DNA of 7,135 nucleotides from Gulosibacter massiliensis (GCA_943325745.2 CALPQP020000040.1:1-7135), one strand, 5' to 3'; shown: positions 1 through 6,976, counted from the first letter of the stretch. Program-made: numbers and translations. The notes: generated by a model from the sequence alone, not told the origin.

Positions 1-971
1 AGGACCTCTACGTTTACACGGTGAACGCCTTCCCGTACGGCCCGTTCAAGGGCGAGTTGGTGATGGAGCGGGTTTACGAGCCGGACTGGACCACCGATGA
101 CCGCGTGAACTACACCAACTCGATTGCCGACATTTTGGCCGAGATTTCGCCGGCAGACGTCAATCCTTCGATTCAGACGGCACCCCTCGCATTCAAGCCA
201 AATGTTGCCGGGGAGGCATACATCGAGAGGTTCACGCGCAACGTGTTCCGGGTCGTCGCTCACTTGCTCGATCTCGAAGAACGCACCGGGCGCCGAGTCA
301 AACTCGCGATTGAGCCGGAGCCCGCGTGCTATTTGGAAACCACGGATGAAACTGTTGAATGGTTCACAGATCGCGTCTATTCTCGGGCCGGTGTCAGCGA
401 GTTGGCTGAGGTCGCCAACATTCCGGTGAGTGAAGCCGAGGGGGCAGTTCGCCGTTACCTGGGAATTGTTTTTGATATTGGGCACCAGTCGGTTGGGTTT
501 GAAAACATCACGGACTCACTAAACAAAATTGTGGGCGCCGGTATTCCAATCTTCAAACTTCAAGAAGCGTCATCGCTGTGGGTCGAAGAACTTACACACG
601 ACAAGATTGAAGCTCTTCGGCGCTTCACGGACACGATTTACCTCAGCCAGACCTCACTGAAGCAAGGCGGCACGATCACCAAGTTCTTGAACCTTGGCGA
701 AGCACTCGACGCGTATGAGGCAAATCCGGTCCCCAGCGAGATGCGCACACACTTCCATGTGCCCGTATTCCTCGAAGAGCTCGGTCCGTTTCGCACAACT
801 CGCTTTGGCGTCCAAGAGGCGCTCGCGATGCACCGTGCAACCCCGCTGTCGGATCACCTGGAAATCGAAACGTACACGTGGGATGTTTTACCTCCAGAAC
901 TGAAAACCGGCGACATTATTGAGTACGTCAGCCGTGAACTTGAATTTGTTCGCAACGAATTGATGGGTTGA
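1..971 (+). CDS. eboE: EboE-like metabolite traffic protein, xylose-isomerase-type TIM barrel (5' truncated)
   Basis: C-terminal part of an EboE-family protein. The reading frame is open to the window edge (codons from base 3 read DLYVYT), so the GTG at 21 is internal and roughly 80 N-terminal residues probably lie upstream. Recognised from family signatures: NAFPYGPFKG at the left end, ERVYEPDWTT, PSIQTAPLAFKP, AIEPEPACYLET, FHVPVFLEELG and the C-terminal ETYTWDVLP. In this fold the likely metal or active-site ligands are the Glu of EPEP (codon 312), the Asp and His of DIGH (474 and 483), the His residues of HFHVPVF (about 750-758) and the Glu of ETYTW (867). EboE belongs to the ebo cluster, tied to export of prenylated or otherwise modified metabolites, but its biochemical activity is not settled. 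Here the gene to its right is an oxidoreductase, not an ebo gene, so a sugar-phosphate-isomerase-like catabolic role is also possible. Cytosolic; no signal peptide or membrane segment is seen. The family call is firm; the function is inferred. Confidence 0.85.
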   Translation, partial: DLYVYTVNAFPYGPFKGELVMERVYEPDWTTDDRVNYTNSIADILAEISPADVNPSIQTAPLAFKPNVAGEAYIERFTRNVFRVVAHLLDLEERTGRRVKLAIEPEPACYLETTDETVEWFTDRVYSRAGVSELAEVANIPVSEAEGAVRRYLGIVFDIGHQSVGFENITDSLNKIVGAGIPIFKLQEASSLWVEELTHDKIEALRRFTDTIYLSQTSLKQGGTITKFLNLGEALDAYEANPVPSEMRTHFHVPVFLEELGPFRTTRFGVQEALAMHRATPLSDHLEIETYTWDVLPPELKTGDIIEYVSRELEFVRNELMG

Positions 972-974
972 CTC

Positions 975-1856
975 GTGGCAGAAAAAACTCGCGTCTCGGT
1001 CATCGGGCTTGGCTCGATGGGCACCGCCATGGCGCACCGACTGCTTGACCAGGGCTTCGACCTCGATATCTGGAATCGCTCCGCTAAAGACGTTGATGAA
1101 CTTCTCAGCAACGGTGCGCGACGGGTCGAATTAGCCGAGGCACTGCACAATGCCTTCTTCATGTCGTTGCTCAGTAATGATGACGCGGCGTTGGACGTTT
1201 TCAGTGACGAACGCCTCGAGAAAGCCAAGCCCGGAGCGATCCACATCAATATGTCTACGTTGAGCCCGGCAGCGTCAGAGACGCTGGCTGAACGTCACGG
1301 TAGGCACGGAATTGGCTACATTGCGGCGCCTGTGCTAGGCCGCCCAATCGCAATCACGAGCGGCACGTTGCTTGTTGTCGCGGCCGGAAAAGCGGAGGAC
1401 ATCGAAGCGGCAAAGAACATTTTTGACAAGGTTGCCGCGCAGCATTGGAATGTAGGGGAAGACCACGCCAAATCAAATTTCGTCAAGCTTGGCGTCAACT
1501 ACAACTTGATTCACGCGCTGCAGGCCATTGGGGAGTCGGTGGCATTGGTGGAATCTGCTGGGGTCGACGCGAACATGTTCATGGAAATTCTGACGCACAC
1601 AGCGTTTACCGGTTCTGCGTACGCCGGGTATGGCCCCATGATTGTGAATCGCGCGTACACGCCGCGCGGATTCTCGATGACACTCGGCCTCAAGGACGTG
1701 AAGCTTGTTGAGGATGCAGCCGCGGGCCTTGGGCTCACGCTTCCGGTGGCCACAGTACTTCATCAACTCTTTGAGCAGGCACTCGTCGACCCCGACATCA
1801 AAGACCTTGACTGGTCTGCTGTTGCCGAATTGACCCGGCAAAAGAAGATTCGCTAG
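975..1856 (+). CDS. NAD(P)-dependent oxidoreductase, 3-hydroxyisobutyrate dehydrogenase (beta-hydroxyacid dehydrogenase) family
   Basis: A 293-residue cytosolic dehydrogenase of typical family length. The N-terminal Rossmann domain (about residues 6-160) carries the dinucleotide motif VIGLGSMG (G11, G13, G16). Asn-Arg at 34-35 after the second strand is often associated with NADP(H) preference. The substrate loop STLSP is at 94-98, and APVLGRP is at 118-124. The all-helical C-terminal domain holds the family's catalytic lysine K171 in FVKLGVN with N175, and a second conserved lysine, K240, in GLKDVKL. The family oxidises or reduces beta-hydroxyacids and related small substrates; which one cannot be told here. 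The GTG start at 975 is the only sensible one because the Rossmann motif follows within ten codons. It has no clear Shine-Dalgarno and begins three bases after the eboE stop, in the same frame, which suggests translational coupling. It converges on the ABC operon and could process the imported compound. Confidence 0.9.
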   Translation: MAEKTRVSVIGLGSMGTAMAHRLLDQGFDLDIWNRSAKDVDELLSNGARRVELAEALHNAFFMSLLSNDDAALDVFSDERLEKAKPGAIHINMSTLSPAASETLAERHGRHGIGYIAAPVLGRPIAITSGTLLVVAAGKAEDIEAAKNIFDKVAAQHWNVGEDHAKSNFVKLGVNYNLIHALQAIGESVALVESAGVDANMFMEILTHTAFTGSAYAGYGPMIVNRAYTPRGFSMTLGLKDVKLVEDAAAGLGLTLPVATVLHQLFEQALVDPDIKDLDWSAVAELTRQKKIR

Positions 1857-1919
1857 ACATTTTCTTTGAACGTAAATCGGGGCTCTCTTTCGCGGACTCC
1901 GAATTACCTACCGTGGCGT
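1857..1919. other. Convergent intergenic gap without a clear terminator
   Basis: Sixty-three bases separate the oxidoreductase stop from the stop of the ABC ATPase-permease gene on the other strand. A bidirectional terminator would be expected, but I find only a weak five-pair stem (arms CGGGG and CTCCG, with one G-T pair and a long loop, about 1878-1901) and no U tract on either strand. Either termination is factor-dependent or it occurs inside the opposing gene. Confidence 0.5.
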
Positions 1920-4433
1920 CTAAGCCCTTTTGAGACGTGTTTTTCGTGCACGTGCGACGCTGTACACGATTGCCGCAATCAGGATGAGCCCAGCCTGCAA
2001 CCAGTACTGCCATTTTTGGTCGAGATCGAGGAAGACCGTGGCGTTGAGCACCTGAATCAACAAGACGGAGCCCATCAACGTACCGATGTAGGTTCCACGT
2101 CCGCCCATCAATGAGGTTCCACCGAGGACAACCGCCGTAATTCCCGTCAGGGTGTACGTCACACCTTGGGTCGCGTCACCGATCCCCAATTGGACAGCGA
2201 GCAGAATCGATCCCATGAAGACGAACAACGATCCAATGACGTATGCGCCGATGATCGTGCGGTTGATGTTGACTCCGATTTTGCGCGCGGACTCTTCGTT
2301 GGAACCAACCGCACGGAGATTCCAACCCCAGCGAGACTTTCGAAGCAAGTACTCCATGCCAATTGCGGCAAGCGCCGCGGCGATGAAGACGTAGGGGATG
2401 GGACCGAGCGTTGATTTCAGCGACTCGGCGATTGCCTGGCTGATCAGACCTCCCGGCTCGGGGCGCAAAATGAAAGCGAAACCGCCGATGGCAATGTACG
2501 TCGTCAGGGTTGCGGCAATTGCCGTGAATTTCACGAACCTAATCAAGGAACTGTTTATCAAACCGACCAATGCCGCCACGAGCGCCATCGTCACGAGCCC
2601 CATGATCACCGCCGTCAGTGGAGAATCGTCGTTCATGTAGAAAGAAGCGATGACCACCAAGAACCCAGCCAGCGGACCGGTAGACAAATCAATTCCGCCG
2701 GTCATCATGACCGTTGTTTGTCCGATGCCGACAAAAGCGAGCACACTGACGAGTAGCAACATAGATTTGATATTGAAGTCACCGAGGTACGTTGAGCTAC
2801 CCGGCAGGATGATGGCGGCCACGGCGAGCATTACCAGGGCCAGCATGACGGGCGGCGCGTAGTCGCCTCTGAGGAATCGGCGGAACTTTTCGACAGGGGT
2901 CTCATTCCCCAATTTCTGTTCGCGGTCTTCACGTTCCAGCCGAATCACTCTGGTCGTTGAGGTGACCGCCGCCTCGATCATCGCCTCTTCACGGTTTTCA
3001 CCATCGTGCAAGGTTTTGACGACCTGTCCACGTGACAATACGTAAACCGTGTCGCAGAGGCCTTCTAGTTCCTTCGCGTCGGATGACGCAACCACCACAG
3101 GAATTCCATTTGCTGATGCCTTACGCAGGATGTCGTAGAGCTCTAAACGGGCACCGACGTCGACGCCCTGAGTCGGCTCGTCGGCCAGAACCATGACGGG
3201 GTTCGACAGTAGGGCGCGGGCCAGGACAACCTTTTGCTGGTTTCCGCCCGACAGTGCTGATACCGGAGCCTCAAGGCTCGGTGCCTTGATGGACAGCGAA
3301 CTGAGGGTTTCATGAACCTGGTCCACTTCTTTTTTACGGCTGAGGAGCCCAAACAGTTTGAATTTTTTCAGCGACGACAGGGCCGAGTTCTCTCGGACCG
3401 ACATACGCATCATGACACCCTCGCGCTGACGGTCGGCGGGCATGAGTGCCGCCTTGCCGTTGAGCTGTCGCGCGGTTTTAGTTTCACCGTTGATTTCGAT
3501 GGAACCGGTGAATTCTGCCTGACCGGATAACGCCTTCAAGAATTGCGACTGACCGTTTCCGATGACGCCGGCAATTCCGATGATTTGCCCGGGGAACGAT
3601 TGGATGCTGACATCGGTGAAGCCGTTGCCCGATAGACCCGTGACCACAAGGTTCGGTTTGACGCCAGAAGGCTCGGGGCGCTTGGCGGGGAAAGTAGATT
3701 TTAGTTCTCGCCCGACGATCTGAGCCAGCAATTCCGCATCGGTGATTTTATTGATCGGTGAGGTAGTCCTAAGCAGGCCATCGCGCAGCACCGTGACGAT
3801 GTCGGCAAGTTGGCGAACTTCCGCAAGTCGGTGGGTGATGTAAATCACGGCGGTTTTCTTCGCGATTTCCTTGGCAATGAGTTGGAACAGAAGTTCCACG
3901 GAGTCCTGGCCGAGTGCGGCGGTTGGCTCATCAAGAACCAAAATTTTAGGTTCGGTTGCCATGGCTTTTGCGATTTCAAGCAAGTGCTTTTGTGCAATTG
4001 TCAGGTCTTCGACACGCAGTTTCAGCGATATCTTCAGTCCGACCCGTTCAAGTAGTTCTGCTCCGACTGTTTCGGCCGCCCGCCCGGTAAAAACGGAACT
4101 GGGCAGAGCGACTTGCAAGTTTTCCAACACGGTGAGGTCATTCAACACGGCTGGATGTTGGTGAACGATGGCAATGCCGAGTTTGTTGGCTAGAGCTGGT
4201 GTGAGAGCGTCGTAGCGCTCTCCAAGCACAATGAGGTCGCCTTGAGACGGGGCAACGGTGCCCGAGGCAACATTCATCAGGGTCGACTTACCCGCACCGT
4301 TTTCGCCAAGAAGTGCGTGAACTTCCCCGGCCTTGATCAGCAGGCTTACATCTGTCAGGGCGGGCACGCCCGAGTAGTCCTTGGAGATCCCACGTAGTTC
4401 CATAACCACGTTGTCCGATTTGCTCTGAGCCAC
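1920..4433 (-). CDS. ABC importer: tandem ATPase domains fused to an RbsC-type permease
   Basis: An 837-residue protein fusing an RbsA-like double ATPase (about 1-490) to an RbsC-like permease (about 526-826); these are normally two separate proteins of roughly 500 and 320-350 residues. NBD1: Walker A GENGAGKST (43-51), family-type signature LTIAQ (144-148), Walker B ILVLDEP (164-170), H-loop H201. NBD2: degenerate Walker A GNGQSQ (292-297, Gln in place of Lys), LSGGNQQK (394-401), VLADEPTQG (415-423) and ASSDAKE in place of the H-loop His. A charged linker (about 491-525) leads into hydrophobic helices. The permease carries the family motifs GGIDLSTG (579-586) and GGTSLMGGRG (771-780). The GTG start at 4433 has an AGGAG seven bases upstream; the Met at residue 11 is a less likely start. 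Last gene of a three-gene operon; it probably pairs with the separate permease to form a heterodimeric channel. The import role is firm. A sugar, cyclitol or nucleoside-like ligand is inferred. Confidence 0.93.
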   Translation of the reverse strand: MAQSKSDNVVMELRGISKDYSGVPALTDVSLLIKAGEVHALLGENGAGKSTLMNVASGTVAPSQGDLIVLGERYDALTPALANKLGIAIVHQHPAVLNDLTVLENLQVALPSSVFTGRAAETVGAELLERVGLKISLKLRVEDLTIAQKHLLEIAKAMATEPKILVLDEPTAALGQDSVELLFQLIAKEIAKKTAVIYITHRLAEVRQLADIVTVLRDGLLRTTSPINKITDAELLAQIVGRELKSTFPAKRPEPSGVKPNLVVTGLSGNGFTDVSIQSFPGQIIGIAGVIGNGQSQFLKALSGQAEFTGSIEINGETKTARQLNGKAALMPADRQREGVMMRMSVRENSALSSLKKFKLFGLLSRKKEVDQVHETLSSLSIKAPSLEAPVSALSGGNQQKVVLARALLSNPVMVLADEPTQGVDVGARLELYDILRKASANGIPVVVASSDAKELEGLCDTVYVLSRGQVVKTLHDGENREEAMIEAAVTSTTRVIRLEREDREQKLGNETPVEKFRRFLRGDYAPPVMLALVMLAVAAIILPGSSTYLGDFNIKSMLLLVSVLAFVGIGQTTVMMTGGIDLSTGPLAGFLVVIASFYMNDDSPLTAVIMGLVTMALVAALVGLINSSLIRFVKFTAIAATLTTYIAIGGFAFILRPEPGGLISQAIAESLKSTLGPIPYVFIAAALAAIGMEYLLRKSRWGWNLRAVGSNEESARKIGVNINRTIIGAYVIGSLFVFMGSILLAVQLGIGDATQGVTYTLTGITAVVLGGTSLMGGRGTYIGTLMGSVLLIQVLNATVFLDLDQKWQYWLQAGLILIAAIVYSVARARKTRLKRA

Positions 4434-4440
4434 TCTGCTT

Positions 4441-4445
4441 CTCCT
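4441..4445 (-). promoter_or_regulatory. Ribosome binding site of the ATPase-permease gene
   Basis: The - strand reads AGGAG here, seven bases before the GTG at 4433. This supports the GTG over the in-frame ATG ten codons further in. Confidence 0.75.
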
Positions 4446-4469
4446 GGTATTTCAATTGGTTGAGATGGT

Positions 4470-4505
4470 GCACTGGGCCGACTTATCTCTAAGCCGGCCC
4501 AGTGC
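4470..4505 (-). other. Intercistronic hairpin between the binding-protein and ATPase-permease genes
   Basis: A perfect 11-base inverted repeat (GCACTGGGCCG at 4470-4480, CGGCCCAGTGC at 4495-4505) continues past one A-C mismatch into four more pairs (4482-4485 with 4490-4493), leaving a four-base loop. It lies 22 bases past the binding-protein stop and 36 bases before the next start. The - strand sequence after it (starting ACCATCTCAACC) has no U run, so it is not a typical intrinsic terminator. In importer operons such hairpins commonly protect the upstream mRNA segment or partly stop transcription, keeping the binding protein more abundant than the membrane parts. That role is inferred. Confidence 0.8.
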
Positions 4506-4527
4506 CCGTCATTACTGTTGGAGCCTA

Positions 4528-5631
4528 TTACTGACCGAGCAACGCCTGCTGGGCCTCGCCGCTCAGCTGAGCTGAAAGGAAGGTCCAGGGGTCGATGTCG
4601 CGGTTGCACTGCACGGGCTTGTCAGTTGACGTGGAGTCCTCGAACACCGGTCCGGCGAAGGAGGTAGCCGTAGGAACGACACCACCGGTTGCGAGGGCAA
4701 CAGCGTGCTGAACTGCAAGACGCACGTGGTCGTTACCCGTAGCAACGGTCATCAACTTGAAGTCGGGGTTGGCGTCCTTGTTGTCTTCGTAGAAGCAACC
4801 AAGGATGTTTCCATCCGACGTTGCGAGTGCAGGAATTGAACGGCCACTCTTGGTGAACTCACCAAGCGACGAGACCATAACCGGACCGAAGTCAGACATG
4901 ATCACGTCGATCTGGTCGTACTTTGCGATTGCTGCGGTGAGTACCTTCTGAGTGAGTGCTGCATCCCAGTTGGTAACTTCGAAGGGCTGCTCACCGATGT
5001 ACTTGTAGATACCGGTTCCGTCACCGAGAACGGATTCAAAGCCCGTGCGCTCGTCGACACCCTGGCTGTTTCCAGCCGGACCTGACAAGAACAAGATGTT
5101 TGCACCGTCGGGGAAGTTGGCCTTGACCCACTCGCCCCAGTTCTTACCGTCGGTCACGAAGTCGCCACCAACCCAGAGGTCGAAGTCCTCGCCAGCGACG
5201 CCACCTGCGTCAACACGGTAAGGAACCGTGACAACACCAGCTGCGTAAGCGTCACGAAGTGCAGGAAGGATTGCCGGTCCTGCATCGGGGAACACGACGA
5301 GTGCCTTGACACCCTTTGCAACCATGGCGTTGATGTCAGAGATTGCCTTCGTGGTGTCGCCCTGACCGTCTGCGTAGAGCAGCTCGGTAACGCTCGAACA
5401 CTTTGCAATCTCATCTTGAGCCGAAGCCGTGGTGACGAGACGCCAGTTGTTTCCACCGAAACCGTCGGTGAGTCCCATGGTGATTTCGGTGGGTCCACAC
5501 CAGTCGGGGCGGTCGCCCGCTGCGGCGTCGGTGCCGGGATCAGTAGTAGCAGTGCTTGCACAACCCGCTAACAGCAGGGCGGCAATGGCCGCAGCAGAAA
5601 GCGCTGCGGCGACTTTACGACGACGAATCAT
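4528..5631 (-). CDS. Lipoprotein sugar-type ABC transporter substrate-binding protein
   Basis: A 367-residue binding protein of the ribose-type periplasmic-binding (type I fold) family. The N-terminus has basic residues RRRK, a hydrophobic stretch (about 7-22) and a lipobox LAGC ending in C24, so it should be lipid-anchored outside the membrane. A low-complexity Ala/Thr/Asp linker (25-40) precedes the domain. Family-like stretches include GLTDGFGGNNWR (53-64), DGQGDTTKAISDI (88-100), ALVVFPDAGPA (110-120) and FLSGPAGNSQG (181-191). Mature cysteines at 45, 78, 279 and 342 could form two disulfides. The frame is open up to an ATG at 5670, but the ATG at 5631 is chosen because GGAGG precedes it by eight bases and a proper signal peptide begins there. 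The gene sits between the two membrane components, 52 bases after the permease gene. Ligand unknown: a sugar or polyol is likely, a nucleoside is possible. Confidence 0.92.
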   Translation of the reverse strand: MIRRRKVAAALSAAAIAALLLAGCASTATTDPGTDAAAGDRPDWCGPTEITMGLTDGFGGNNWRLVTTASAQDEIAKCSSVTELLYADGQGDTTKAISDINAMVAKGVKALVVFPDAGPAILPALRDAYAAGVVTVPYRVDAGGVAGEDFDLWVGGDFVTDGKNWGEWVKANFPDGANILFLSGPAGNSQGVDERTGFESVLGDGTGIYKYIGEQPFEVTNWDAALTQKVLTAAIAKYDQIDVIMSDFGPVMVSSLGEFTKSGRSIPALATSDGNILGCFYEDNKDANPDFKLMTVATGNDHVRLAVQHAVALATGGVVPTATSFAGPVFEDSTSTDKPVQCNRDIDPWTFLSAQLSGEAQQALLGQ

Positions 5632-5638
5632 CTTTGTT

Positions 5639-5644
5639 TCCTCC
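5639..5644 (-). promoter_or_regulatory. Ribosome binding site that fixes the binding-protein start
   Basis: The - strand reads GGAGGA, with the GGAGG core ending eight bases before the ATG at 5631. It selects this start over the ATG 13 codons upstream at 5670. Confidence 0.85.
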
Positions 5645-5683
5645 ATCTGACTGCGTGACATTACTGGCACGCATATTGTGCTT

Positions 5684-6721
5684 CTAAGCCGTCGGCAAAG
5701 AAGTTTGGTGCTCCCCGCGACGTTGAGTCGACAGGAATTTTCGAAGGAGTGATCTCACGCGAGACCAATCCACTGTGTAAATGGCAACACCGATTGCGAG
5801 TGCTGCGGCTTGAACCAATGTGCGGATTGCGAAGTTGACCCCCAGCGCGAGAACGAATTGATCGAGCTGGGACAGGAATACGGCGGCAATCACGGTGGCG
5901 GTGGGAAGACCACGGCCACCAAGTAGAGAAGTTCCACCAAGCACAACCACCGCGACCGACGGAAGAAGGTATGCGCTTCCCATCGAGCCGTTGGGTTCGG
6001 AGATAACTCCGGCAATCATGATCCCTGCAATGGCGTATAGAACCTGTGCCCACACGTACGCCATTGCCTGATGGGTCTTGATTCTCAGACCCGACACCAT
6101 TGCCACGGGAGCGCTTGCACCAATGGATTCGAATCGACGACCCGGAACTGTTTTGCGAAGAACGAAAATGACAATCAACAGGACAGCCGTTGCGAAGAAA
6201 ACCGAATTCGGAATTCCGAAAGTTGATCCGCTGACGACGGACAACAGTAATGCCGTTGTCATGCGAGGTATTCCCTGAGTGATCAGCATCACGAAACCAA
6301 AAAGCAACGAGTTGGTTCCGAGTGTTGCGATGATCGGGTTCAGTTTGAGGAAACCAACCAAGAACCCGTTGAAAGCGCCGATGGCGATTGCGACAACGAG
6401 AGCGAGAATCACCGCCGACAGAAGCCGATCGTCTTCAATTTCAGGAAGTGCCGAAACGATAACCGCTGCGAGTGAAACAGATCCTGGAACAGAAAGGTCG
6501 ATGCCGGCCTGCTGGATGACCAGCATTTGACCGAGCCCAACAATTGCCAAGATTGCCGCAAACGGAATCATGCTGCCAAGAGGCCCCGGAGAAACACTTG
6601 TTGGAGCAATGACCGCGCTAAGAATGAACAGCACCACGGTTGATATCAAAACGGTCAGTAGACCTTTTGAAACCTGAAAGCGCGGACCCTTAGAAAGGGT
6701 CACCTCACTTCGCTGTGCCAT
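5684..6721 (-). CDS. ABC transporter permease, RbsC-type (BPD_transp_2 family)
   Basis: A 345-residue integral membrane protein, the expected length for the family, rich in hydrophobic segments (for example about 20-40, 50-70, 80-92, 101-125, 130-150, 170-188, 220-240, 252-262, 272-295 and 300-316). Family motifs: GQMLVIQQAGIDLS (64-77), NPIIATLGT (128-136) and GGTSLLGGRG (262-271). The C-terminal tail is basic and probably cytosolic. The frame extends to an ATG at 6880, but the ATG at 6721 is preferred because AAGGAG sits five bases upstream, and the extra 53 residues do not resemble the family and overlap the likely promoter. First gene of the operon, followed by the binding protein. There is no dedicated ATPase beside it, so it most likely pairs with the permease half of the fused ATPase-permease and uses its ATPase domains. 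Ligand not determined. Confidence 0.92.
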   Translation of the reverse strand: MAQRSEVTLSKGPRFQVSKGLLTVLISTVVLFILSAVIAPTSVSPGPLGSMIPFAAILAIVGLGQMLVIQQAGIDLSVPGSVSLAAVIVSALPEIEDDRLLSAVILALVVAIAIGAFNGFLVGFLKLNPIIATLGTNSLLFGFVMLITQGIPRMTTALLLSVVSGSTFGIPNSVFFATAVLLIVIFVLRKTVPGRRFESIGASAPVAMVSGLRIKTHQAMAYVWAQVLYAIAGIMIAGVISEPNGSMGSAYLLPSVAVVVLGGTSLLGGRGLPTATVIAAVFLSQLDQFVLALGVNFAIRTLVQAAALAIGVAIYTVDWSRVRSLLRKFLSTQRRGEHQTSLPTA

Positions 6722-6726
6722 CTGCA

Positions 6727-6732
6727 CTCCTT
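6727..6732 (-). promoter_or_regulatory. Ribosome binding site that fixes the permease start
   Basis: AAGGAG on the - strand, five bases before the ATG at 6721. It supports this start over the upstream in-frame ATG at 6880. Confidence 0.8.
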
Positions 6733-6741
6733 CGTGCCCGA

Positions 6742-6763
6742 GTTCAGTTCTGTAGGACTGAAC
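6742..6763. promoter_or_regulatory. Inverted repeat in the permease leader; possible operator or 5'UTR hairpin
   Basis: The arms GTTCAGT (6742-6748) and ACTGAAC (6757-6763) are perfect reverse complements. One G-T and one C-G pair extend the stem to nine pairs around a TGTA loop. It ends 20 bases before the permease ATG and lies just downstream of the candidate promoter, a position suited to a repressor operator or to an RNA hairpin in the leader. The binding factor is unknown; no regulator gene is in the window. Confidence 0.5.
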
Positions 6764-6779
6764 ATGTGTTGACTGCCAC

Positions 6780-6810
6780 TTTATAAAACGAGCATAGCGT
6801 GTGCGAACAA
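6780..6810 (-). promoter_or_regulatory. Candidate promoter of the ABC importer operon
   Basis: Read on the - strand, TTGTTC (6810-6805) resembles a -35 box. TATAAA (6785-6780) resembles a -10 box but at a long 19-base spacing; TTTATA (6787-6782) would give 17 bases with a poorer match. A start near 6773 would leave a leader of about 50 bases containing the inverted repeat at 6742-6763. This is motif inspection only. Confidence 0.35.
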
Positions 6811-6909
6811 TTTCTGAAACAATAACGTGGCACTTTTGCGAGAACTTCCCCTGAGAGGCACAAGACTCCGCGATATTCACCAGAATGTTGTCCGGCCGTC
6901 GTCGGCTTC

Positions 6910-6920
6910 CACTCGGAGTG
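6910..6920. promoter_or_regulatory. Small palindrome in the divergent intergenic region; possible operator
   Basis: CACTC-G-GAGTG is a perfect 5+1+5 palindrome. After a C-A mismatch it extends by TT/AA on its flanks (6907-6923). It lies upstream of the divergent reductase start, in an otherwise featureless stretch, and could bind a dimeric regulator. Chance occurrence of a short palindrome cannot be excluded. Confidence 0.3.
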
Positions 6921-6960
6921 AAACACGGTCAGATTGATTTTTCCCCACGGATTCAAAGTT

Positions 6961-6966
6961 TAGAAT
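6961..6966 (+). promoter_or_regulatory. Candidate -10 box for the divergent reductase gene
   Basis: TAGAAT matches five of six bases of the TATAAT consensus and lies 55 bases before the ATG at 7021. The only -35-like sequence nearby, TTGATT at 6934-6939, is 21 bases away, which is too far for a good sigma-70-type promoter. If real, the promoter would probably need an activator. Confidence 0.25.
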
Positions 6967-6976
6967 TACTGGTATC

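Noticed and set aside
21..23. GTG as the start of the EboE-like gene
   Set aside because: The frame stays open to the window edge, and the residues before it (DLYVYT) fit the family, so this codon is internal.
854..1249. 131-codon ORF opposite the EboE and oxidoreductase junction
   Set aside because: It spans the ends of two well-supported genes on the other strand and has Ser/Arg-rich shadow composition.
4470..4505. Intrinsic terminator between the binding-protein and ATPase-permease genes
   Set aside because: The hairpin is strong, but no U tract follows on either strand, and the downstream gene is needed for a working importer.
5154..5561. Antisense-frame ORF of 135 codons inside the binding-protein gene
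   Set aside because: It is a different frame of the same strand as the binding-protein gene, rich in Ser/Arg/Thr with no recognisable domain; a frame shadow.
5632..5670. N-terminal extension of the binding protein from the ATG at 5670
   Set aside because: The GGAGG and the proper lipoprotein signal both point to the ATG at 5631; the extension would place hydrophilic residues ahead of the signal.
5667..5680. GCAC/GTGC stem between the permease and binding-protein genes
   Set aside because: Four base pairs only, with no supporting context.
6769..6774. TTGACT on the + strand as a -35 box
   Set aside because: No acceptable -10 box lies 16-19 bases downstream, and the nearest + strand gene starts about 250 bases away.
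6722..6880. 53-residue N-terminal extension of the permease from the ATG at 6880
   Set aside because: It is not family-like, overlaps the candidate promoter and inverted repeat, and AAGGAG marks the ATG at 6721.
6895..6906. Short GCCG/CGGC hairpin in the intergenic region
   Set aside because: Only four pairs with a four-base loop; expected by chance in moderately GC-rich DNA.
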